DNA of 64,000 nucleotides from Fasciola hepatica (lineage: Eukaryota; Platyhelminthes; Trematoda; Plagiorchiida; Fasciolidae), in assembly GCA_948099385.1 (NCBI GenBank), contig CANUEZ040000020.1, positions 10,123,501 through 10,187,500 of the forward strand, in the 5' to 3' direction. The stretch's first letter is position 1. Each line of letters opens with the position of its first letter. Made by a program: the position numbers and the translations under genes. Shown here piece by piece: positions 55,200-64,000 of the stretch. The notes under the pieces were generated by a model. It did not search any database. It was not told the DNA's origin and was given only the letters and a program-made list of their open reading frames with translations.

Positions 55200-56120
55200 C
55201 CTCATAAAAGACATGCATTATCTCCGAGCCATGTACCCCAATGTCTTATATTACTGCCCTTTTAGGATGACAGAATTCTCCATGATTAATCAAGAGAATA
55301 TGAAGCACCTTGAAATTCCGCTTTTATCGTAAAATACAAGATATTGGGCTTTTTGGATGAAAAATTGAAAGTGCCACTATTATTGGAATGTTGGCATGAT
55401 CACTGGGCCAATTGTGACGGTGTCTCACGGTTTCTCGCTGACCAAACCTCCATTAAAAGAAAACTGTGCTTCTGTTGAAAAATAAGTATTGGTTACATGG
55501 TACACAAGATCCAAATTACAGAAATCCAGAGTAATCAGTTCTGATTAGGAGAAGAAGGTTGTGTTAGAATTTCTTAGTTTCTAAATCACCATGTTGGATT
55601 GAATCACTTAAATGGTATGACTAGTCGCTTCCGAATATTCCGCTGTAGAGATTACACACGCAGGTTTGTCACACAAGCCAAAACCCACAGACTACTGCAA
55701 AGAACGATCGCCTAGAAAGGAAAGAACAGTTCTATGAAACGGAGAATCTATCAGAAACAAGTAAAAGACTTCTGAATCTGTTCCGATTAGACCTAAGTTG
55801 CGTGTATGTATTATCTATTTACGATGCCTACTTCCATTAACATATAACAGAGTTGGGTACCAGGAGGAAGAGTAGTTGTTAATAATTAGCTGACTACGAT
55901 ATATAGTGTTGAAATGATTCAATTCCCTTGGTTTCAATAAGTAAGACTGGTTAATTATTGTTCCGGCTGATAGACGCTAGTTTTGGTAGCCTACAACACC
56001 ACGTACAGGGTCCTTCGAAAAACCGCACTGTTTTCGAGGCTTCTCACCAACCCTCAGAAGAACAGCCTGGATGGAAATTAATGTACTAGTCGTATTACTT
56101 GAACTGAGCGAACTTACTGA
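55200..56120. other. No gene recognised
   Basis: Between two related inverted repeats. A short block near 55395-55440 resembles 56420-56450. Confidence 0.35.
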
Positions 56121-56385
56121 AATCGCCACAACCCGGAACTACGAAAACAGAAATAGCGCAAAGGCTGAGATTGTGGAACTGTACGGTAATGTTGCCAAGG
56201 CAATGATTTTTTAAGTGTTACGTCAGAGGAAATAATTGGTAGATCACAAGTCAACTAATGACAGCCGGCCTTAGTTGTACCTGTTCACCGTGATTCTGAT
56301 TGACTGCCGATTCTCAGAGTAGGTGGCCGAAAAATTGTGCTGCATTGTGCTCCTTAAAATACCTACTGAATCACCACAGTTAGTT
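56121..56385 (-). repeat. LTR-like dispersed repeat (family of 5565-5830)
   Basis: Shares CTGAAATCGCCACAACCCGGAA, AGATCACAAGTCAACTAATGAC-like and CTGAATCACCAC blocks with 59458-59705. Orientation inferred from the 5.5 kb copy. Confidence 0.6.
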
Positions 56386-56410
56386 TGCTATTATCACAGG
56401 CGTCAATTGG

Positions 56411-56580
56411 CTCCGAAGATGTCCGGCCCACTGTGACGGTATGGACTGACAGCCAATTCTCGTTAGTAGTCAGCACGTCAGGGCCTGTCCAAGACCCAGT
56501 TCTAGGTTTTAGAGATGGGAATCACGAACGACAGGGTAGCGGGTCCATAAGACGAGAAAGGATTCGCATCAAGCAGTGAC
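56411..56580 (+). repeat. Dispersed repeat, partner of 55016-55190
   Basis: See 55016-55190. It lies directly after the LTR-like repeat. Confidence 0.7.
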
Positions 56581-56804
56581 TGACAATATCACTAATCAAC
56601 CAATCAGAAGAGATATTACCGATGTCAGCGTGAATCAACAGCAATATTTTCCGTGATTCAAGAGCCCTGTGTCATAGATTAAAAGCCATACTATTTAATT
56701 TACAAAAGAAACAAAACTATAGATCTAAAAGGTCTTTCGATGGTTGTACGGATGTGAAACTGTGTCTGTCGTAGGAAGCAGAGGCGGTTGCGGTGATATC
56801 TCGA

Positions 56805-57536
56805 ATGGATTTATGACAAATTTCCTGTATTAAAAAACCTGGGCATTTTGACAGACTGCCCATCGGGTACTCTCACGAGCTTATCTCTGTTATCTTTCAA
56901 TAAAACTTCTTTCAGATATTTAAAACAGTTAAATGCCTCTTCAGTGGGGATGAAAAATTGACTATACCGAGGAAGAAAGCCGAAGGAATGTCTAATGGCC
57001 GGGCGAGCTCCAGATGCCTGTTGATGTAAAGGAGTATTATCAAAAATAAGCACTGCGTCAGTACTGGGCTGTTCAGTATTCACCCTAAACGAGCATGCTT
57101 CCAAGAATCTATCGAAAATCTGGTTGTTTATTTTTGCTTGACATTTATAATTTAGCATTCCAAGGGTCTAAATGCATGCAGGTTCACCCCTTTATTTGGT
57201 GGCAAGGATCTTATGCATGATTTTTCTTTAACAGATAGCCCGATGGATCGAGAGCACCAAAGGTCGTAATTGATTTCCTCAAAGTAAAGTCGTAAAATAG
57301 AGCTTCCTTGCACTTGTAACCATTCCGCATAACGGGAGCTCTTTGTCTTGATATCAATGAAGGTGTGCTCAGAGGGTCGGATTGTGAGTTTCTCGTACTG
57401 TAACCATGGTTATCAGGGAGATGGTCAATAGAGGTCACACAGATGGCAAACCCGGGACTTTCAGACTCAAATATTGTTTTAAACCGAGCTAGAGTTATTG
57501 ACGGATTCTCTTCCATAATATTGCATAGATTAGTTA
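56805..57536 (-). pseudogene. DDE transposase relic (Tc1/mariner superfamily)
   Basis: The minus-strand translation in order: SITLARFKTIFES then TSIDHLPDNHGYSTR (helix-turn-helix region), KCQAKINNQIFDRFLEACS, VLIFDNTPLH with the second catalytic Asp, GFLPRYSQFFIPTEEAF with the catalytic Glu. In-frame stops separate the halves near 57200. The same family is at 60526-61358 (IFDSAPVH, FLPLYSSFFNPLEEV). Decayed. Confidence 0.75.
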
Positions 57537-59457
57537 TAACATCATCCTAAAAGTTCCTTTTTTGAGCCTTTACTTTAGCTTAGTTTCTTGATTTCTTTTT
57601 GGAATGGCTTTGCAAGTTTCTTTGTTTATTCCCAGATGTTGAAATATCAGCTACGGATCGTCGCCTTTTCTGACACATTGTACTGTTGTGTAGCTTCATC
57701 TGCATTTGGATCGATAACAATGACTTGAATCTGATTGCTTATCTACTGATTCAAATTTTACTTTCGGTAGCTCCCGTATAGTTGACAATTTTATGGTCTG
57801 CAATACAAAGTTGCTCTCTTACTAATCTATTTATTTCCGGATATAACATGTGCAATGCACCTGCCATTTCCATTGTTCAGAGCTTTTCTTCTGCTTGTAA
57901 ACTTTGTGGTGGTCTTGGCTCCGATCGATTATTTCTATCTCTTCTGCCACCTCCTCAATGGACCTCTTTGTTGGGTGTTGTTCTTTTTACGAATGACACA
58001 ACTGCCGATTGTCACATTGTTATGTTGAAATGGTTGAAACTGAACAATGGCCAGAAGCTGCCCGAAACCAACCGTTAATTTTCATGTTCTCGTGCATCTT
58101 TCACAGTGATGCTGGAGTCGCACCACCTTATTAAGCCTTTTGTGCACACGAAGCCCACTTGGTCACTCCATACTCCAAGTAGGTAAAAACACTTGTTTCG
58201 GCTTTTGAGACACCGAAAAGCGACAATCACCTGTCATAGCACTTGAAAGTTTCTATACCCTCATGCTGTATCTCTGGCTTCATAGTCTTGTTAGGCTTTA
58301 TAATGCTATCTAATTGGTGGTAATCAGAAAATCCTGTTAGTACCAATTTCCGGAATTCAAATCCCTGATGAAAAATCTGCTTCGAGGTATTAGTCAGAAT
58401 ATCCGATATTCCACTGTTTACACAAGGTGTGGGACGGTCAGTGCTGCAGACGATCATGAAGGGTTCATAAACTGGCGCAAGCCTACGAAAGTACGGAAAA
58501 CGCTGTGGTTTTCGGTGCTATGATCGGTAAAAATGACTCTTCTATACTGTATATACTGACTGTTTCCTGTTATTAAGACGAAGCGGTTCGAGGGCAATTC
58601 ATTTCGTATTCAGGGTTTGCCCTACCCCATAGGAGCTATAAAAAGTTGTCTTTTAGATTTAACGGCCTTCATTCAACTATTTCATCGCTATCTCCGTGAC
58701 AGTGATATTAGCCTAGGGTCGTCCATACCTGTGATCTTTTTTAGACGTCTGCATATGAAGCAGAAAAACTGTACCGACAATTTATTTTTTTCATCTGTCG
58801 TCAGGCGGTAGGTCACTGTGACTCTGTTCTGTAATCCCTTTTTATATGTGCCAAAATTGAGTCTGTAAACTGTCGATAACCAATCCAACTCGTCAGAATG
58901 ATAGGTAATTTAAGCAGAAATAGCTATTAGAAAAAAAGGCCGGCAAAAAGAAATGTTACCTTGGATCATTAAAAAGGAACGGCTGAAACCTGGGACAAAC
59001 ATGGCAAGAAACAGAGAAGGGGGAATGTATAATGGTTGGCAGACTAACTTGCTCCTGGTGCAAACGAACCGATGTCTTCGTTTCGTGCACTGACTGGCTG
59101 TTGTACTTAGCGGTGTCAGTTCATTAATTCACTAATTAGCAAATCAGCATAATTAAAAAGCTCTGGAATTCAAAATTCCAATTACTTTTTTCACAATGAT
59201 AGTTTTGTCGTGAAGGAAACTGCTTGAAAAAAGTGCTGCTTCACGGTATGACCCCAGAGTTGATTGTCGGTTTTATAAGAAAATTGCAAAAGAAAATTCG
59301 CATCACAAATTACTGCAGGTAAAAGTATGTAAACTCTGCTTTGTATAAGCTATCTATTCTTCTCACCTGAGTGGTACGTGATCAGTCCGTCAGACGTACG
59401 TGCTGAAATCGCTACAGATTCTGTTGTGCTCGCAATACCCGAACTGATAAGACGCAT
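57537..59457. other. No gene recognised
   Basis: Short frames at 57782-58078 (+) and 58227-58457 (-) have no recognisable motif. Confidence 0.35.
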
Positions 59458-59705
59458 TGAAATCACTCCCACCCGGAACCACGCAAACCGGAATAGCAAG
59501 AACACCAAGGTTGCGGAATAGCACGTGTTTGTATTTTTTATGTAAATTTGTTGAATAAAATAAAAAATTGGTGGATTACAAGTTGACCAATCACAGCGAT
59601 TTTTCGCTGTATTTGTCCTCGGAGATCCTGGTTGGTTGAAGAGCCTCAGTCACGAAAGTGTACCTGGCCGTATCACGTGTGCCGCCCTCTGAATCACCAC
59701 AAACA
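59458..59705 (-). repeat. LTR-like dispersed repeat (family of 5565-5830)
   Basis: Begins ATTGAAATCACTCCCACCCGG, contains GTACCTGGCCGTATCACGTG and ends CTGAATCACCAC on the plus strand, parallel to the other two copies. Confidence 0.6.
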
Positions 59706-60525
59706 CCCAGAACTGATCAGGCTGAAATCACGAATATGTTATACTGTTGGGCTTAAACGCAGTACAACGTTTCTAAATTACGTGTCTGTGCACGGGTGCC
59801 TCGAATGCGATAATCGGTTACCTGATACTGAGATTTTCAGTGATGAACCATATCAGGTCCTACCGATAAGTCACGTTTGTCTCGACTGTCTTCTGAACGC
59901 AGTTCTAACAAAAAAATATGAAGGTCTTTTGTTCACGAATGAAGTAATCTAAGAAATAATCCAACTCAGCGGTTGAACATCTAAACTATTGTAAATTAGA
60001 TGAAAACCGGAACATAACATCTGTGAATTTGAAGGGATTATTCAGTGTTGATAGAATGGTAATTGATTTTGAAGAAAAAACCGAAGGAACTTGTGTGAAA
60101 TAGACACCGAAATCACGGCACGGAGAAAAAAAAGAAATAAAGTAGCTGGTTAACCGAAGCAGACGGTATTGCCCAAATTCTGGTTCTGAAGACAATGGGA
60201 TTGGAATTTCCAGTTTATTGGTCAAACATCTCGTGCGTATTCCGCTGAAACATAGGTTGTAGTAAATCATGGAGAGGTTTGCGAAAATGGCTACATTAAG
60301 TGAAGGGTGACTCACTTGATATCTTTAACACAAATGAGCTTACGAAGGAGGGATTTTGCTTACAAGACAGCTTGCTTGTGACATTTTACACTTGCTTGGG
60401 AAGACTCATTTTTGATTAGTTTATGTTTCCTTCGGAGACAGTCGGGCGATATAATCACACCGCGGCCGTTTGTGATAGTATTCGCCATACTTTACCTGGC
60501 ACTGTACGCACCACCTCTTCACATT
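59706..60525. other. No gene recognised
   Basis: An open frame crosses 59632-59952, but its first part is the LTR-like repeat, so it is not counted as a gene. Confidence 0.35.
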
Positions 60526-61358
60526 ATGGAGAGCATTAATATGGGTGAGAAGAAAAGGGCGTGCCGTTTCACCAGCGCTGAAGATCGACGGAGGATAATC
60601 AAGTAGACACGAAGAGATGATTCAAAGGACATTTCCAAACAGCTCAACATCAAGATCAAAACATGCCGTGCTACTGCAGCTACAGATCGGGAAACAGCAT
60701 TAACACCTGGGTCCTTCAAGACGACCTTCAACGATGAGTTTGTCAAGCATTTGTGTGAAGTGGTGGACGATAACCTCACAAGCTCATTGAAGCAGTTGAA
60801 GGAAAGGATGTAGAAGGATTTCCCAAACACGACAGTCAGTTGTCATCCATTGATCGATTACTGGATGGGCACCACTATACAATTAAGAGGCTGACTACTT
60901 AACCAGTGGAACGAAACTCAGATGCAGTCAGATCTAAACGAGCAGAATATGCTGATTGGCTGCAACCATCAGGTACTGCAACTCTGAGGTTGTATTTTGA
61001 TGAGACCAACTACAACAGATGGTGTTGTCGTAGCTATGGACGCTCAAAAGTAGGCAGTAAAGCCATCCGAATTCTACCATGAAGTAAAGGACCTAACTTG
61101 AACATTTTAGCTTTTTCATCTATCGCTGGTATCTTGAAGTATGAATGTCATACAAAGATTACATGGCATATTCTTAATAAGTTTATCTCATGCAGCTCAG
61201 AGTCTGTGGCTACTGAACAACCTGATGTTCCAGTTGTATTTATCTTTGACAGTGCGCCCGTTCATTGGAGGGCTGTAGGCGCACAAGTACATACCAATCA
61301 CCAAATACGTTTTCTCCCTCTATATAGTTCATTTTTCAATCCTCTGGAAGAGGTGTAA
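60526..61358 (+). pseudogene. DDE transposase relic, same family as 56.8 kb
   Basis: From ATG 60526: basic N-terminus (KKRACRFTSAEDRRRIIK, then TAG), LKQLKERM then a second TAG, DFPNTTVS, VERNSDAVRSKRAEYADWL, LYFDETNYNRWC with the first catalytic Asp, GPNLNILAFSSIAG, VVFIFDSAPVHW with the second Asp, and FLPLYSSFFNPLEEV with the Glu. All three acidic positions can be read, but stops and frameshifts make it inactive. No terminal inverted repeats found by eye. Confidence 0.78.
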
Positions 61359-61359
61359 C

Positions 61360-62439
61360 GCGCAGAGGCAATACTTTTCCGACGAAGGTAGCACGTGTGT
61401 GATCTGCAAGAGCACAAAAGGAAAAACTCCATGAGCCGAGGCCCATTAAGCGAACGACAAGATGGCGACCTCCAATCTGGCCGTTACGGAGGCATTCGCT
61501 GGATTCAAACAGATGAAATGCTTCCTAATTTAACTTGTTTTAATTTTTAAAGCAACAAAAACTGGTTTACTGAAAATACAACAATAATAAGGGCTGTGCC
61601 ACATAGTTCGACGATACGGGCATGTCGTTTATACCTTCTCCAGTCAATTTGCGGTGCAGCTTTGGATATCATTACCCTGGTCAACTGCGCAGCATATGAT
61701 CGTCACACTTTCTCATTTGTTCCGTTAGCTCTACAACATCAATCTTTGTAATAAAAAAAATAAACTGTTCCAATATCTCTTGATGTCATTGTATTCCGAT
61801 ACCTTTGACCTGACTGGCTTGCAGCGGCATGGCTAAAGGTTGTGAGTCAAGGCCAAAGAATGGTGGGTCGTGGCTAAAGGATTGTAGTCGTGGCTAAAGA
61901 ATTGCGGGTTTTGGCTAAAGCCTGATGGGAAAAGCTGTGGCTTTCTTCGAGAATTGATTTCTTGGTCTCCATTCTAAAGTCTTTTGTGCACAAGTTCCAC
62001 CCATGGGTAATGTAAGCAGCAGTTTTATAGACTGGTTCATTTTCAGATATCAACTTTCTACTCCCTACTGAAAAGCCTCGAAAGTATCCGTTAAAAGTCA
62101 ATGCTAGTCAGTTATTCCAATAACCAATAGCTGAAGGCTGTTAGAAATCATCGTTTCATTTGTACCCCTACTGTACAGGTCTACGTCTTTAGAAATGAAT
62201 CTGTAGTGAAAATAACTGAACGTCGCCGAAAGTACTGACGGATGAAAGTAATCATACAGTGTTTATGTGATCCAAGCCCGGATAACATACTGATTGATGA
62301 GTGCATCTAACATCCCTAGGTTTATTTGATTACGCGTTTGCACATCTGCGCAGCGGAAATGGCGTACCTCATAGCCTCAGAGACCCAATGCACTGTCAGG
62401 AACAACCAACTAAAAGACCGTGAGACTTAAAGTAGGGAA
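61360..62439. other. No gene recognised
   Basis: A short run of imperfect tandem copies of GTGGCTAAAG/TTGGCTAAAG occurs at about 61820-61920. Otherwise nothing. Confidence 0.35.
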
Positions 62440-62560
62440 CCAAATAGGAGCCCCGTAGGTCAGGGGCGGTAACGAGCCGGACGATCGTAGATCACTGTCT
62501 ACCGCCAAAGTGATCGGCCGTAGGGGATGGTTCGAATCTCTGACCACCCATTCGGTAATC
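62440..62560 (+). repeat. tRNA-related SINE-like fragment
   Basis: CCCCGTAGGTCAGGGGCGG resembles an A box region, and GGATGGTTCGAATCTC about 80 nt later contains a good polymerase III B box. A degraded partner lies at 54770-54840. Confidence 0.45.
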
Positions 62561-64000
62561 AGACCGTCTAAACCATTTGATCACCACCGGTCAACCCTGT
62601 TTTAGTCGGTGTTGTGTCTTTGTGGATACTCACAGCTGATAGTTCTAAATATATCAAATGAAAAAGTGACTAACGAATACGCAAGCAGTCGGAATACGGC
62701 CCGCTAAGCCTGAGCCATGCTGGCGCACGCCTTCCAGCTGCCTTGTTTAAAGACCGATGATGTCACTCACAAACACGTTATTGATTCCAGTTGCTGATTT
62801 CAACACGACAACAGCCTTATTATGTTTCTCTAGCCTCGATATTCGGATCGATGGATCGACTGATTAACGGATCGCACGGCAAACCGACGAACTGACTGAT
62901 AAGCCTCAATGCCCTTTATCTAGTAAAGACCCAAGCCATCCAGAGTGATTTGAAAAAGTGCCTTAACTTCGAGGCGTATAACAGTGAAGATTTAATCAAC
63001 ATGTTTGCGCATAAGACATCTTACATGCTCGTACTGTCTTGCTTTAAAAATGACCGCAACAGTTTGACAATACATCGTAGCAAATACTTGTTCTCCTACA
63101 CTGATTCGAATCATGAATCTTTTGTTGTCAAAAAAACACGGTTACTCACTTACCCACGTCTTCCTTCGCTTTTATAATCATTTTGTGCACAAACTCGGAA
63201 TCAACACGTCATCCGTTGGAATTAATCGTTCACATTCTCAGCGTGTATTTACCGAGTCTCGGTTTTTTAAATCCTTTCTAATTACTACCAAATTTTTTTA
63301 AGTAACATGAAAACCAGATTGATTTCCTAATGCCACTTTGTGGGCATGAGTTAGCACAACACGGGGCAACTGTTTTCAGGCTATAATCACTTTTAAAAAC
63401 AAACATTTTGCAGATTAGCAGTTTTTGGTTATTCCGTGGTGTTTAGTCAACGCAAGCTACCCTAACGGACTCGGTAAGCCCGTGACACAACAAAGGTACA
63501 GCATGTTTTCCGTTCATTCACCATTTGTCTTCACTTATTAGACCTTAATGATTACAAAGCACCCGTGTGCCATATCACTTCTTTTTGTATTGATTGGCTG
63601 ATGGGACAACGCTGAATTCGGCTGGCGTTCAGGGCGTACGGAAGTTATCCTGAGAGCAGGTGTGACTCATCGTCATTGATGCGCGCCCATGTGTTCTATA
63701 AGCCCACGCTAAACAGTACAGCAAGGTCACATTTCAATCAATAAGATTCGTTCACTAAGACATCGAATGTGGCGATATGAAGTGGGTGATTTAACCTCTT
63801 GGTGGAACTGCGCTGGAACGGTCATGCTTTGAAATCACGTAGATTACATGCCCTCCGCTGGTAAATACAGAGAATGTGTACACATTGGAGGGATTTTATC
63901 ATCGGTAAAAATTAACAGAAGCTAATGTATTTCTGTAATATAATAGTCAAAATACTTTCTGTTTTTAAAAACCGGTAGCAAACTAATTCAAAAGTCCAGC
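62561..64000. other. No gene recognised
   Basis: Only short frames to the right edge of the window. Confidence 0.35.

Noticed and set aside
59632..59952. 106-codon plus-strand frame
   Set aside because: Its first third is the LTR-like repeat family; the remainder has no motif.

Overview
The window looks like repeat-rich nuclear DNA of a flatworm, most likely a digenean trematode (fluke). Three things point there. The mobile elements are BEL/Pao and CsRn1-like Ty3/gypsy LTR retrotransposons, Penelope-like elements, LINEs, and relics of DNA transposons with a helix-turn-helix and a DDE catalytic domain. There are long (TA)n tracts. The best host gene, ribosomal protein S15, is cut by three introns of only 32-34 nt. 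The species cannot be named from the sequence alone.

Layout. 1-12.6 kb holds two almost identical BEL/Pao elements on the minus strand. Copy 1 (left end outside the window, right LTR 4947-5324) sits inside a relic of a Ty3/gypsy gag. Copy 2 (5889-12593) is complete, with 379-bp LTRs that I read as identical and a CCAGC target duplication. 12.6-18 kb is the gene-bearing part: a diverged ~165-bp direct duplication, intact RPS15 (13922-14459), a predicted three-exon gene of unknown function (15903-17605) and a weak extra exon candidate. 18-20.2 kb is an old LINE on the plus strand, interrupted by a younger antisense LINE 3' end of the same family. 20.8-21.2 kb is a dispersed repeat found again, inverted, at 33.6-34.1 kb. 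Two short exons that fit together lie at 22.04-22.27 kb. 23-28.9 kb has nothing I recognise apart from a long (AT)n tract.

28.99-31.62 kb is a Penelope-like element (reverse transcriptase plus GIY-YIG endonuclease) bounded by 173-bp direct repeats and by (TA)n tracts. 34.2-36.5 kb is a decayed LINE and 36.6-40.3 kb a decayed Ty3/gypsy element. 41.2-43.6 kb holds a very large inverted repeat with ~600-bp arms, whose arms carry a transposase-type helix-turn-helix; a third such domain lies next to it. From 45 to 64 kb there are only scattered relics: two Penelope RT fragments, a LINE fragment, LTR-like and other dispersed repeats, tRNA-like SINE heads, two DDE transposase relics of one family, and long stretches with nothing identifiable.

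The only sequences that look functional are RPS15, probably the neighbouring multi-exon gene, and BEL copy 2. That element is structurally complete but carries an in-frame TAA inside its protease region, shared by both copies. The rest is a layered record of insertions.
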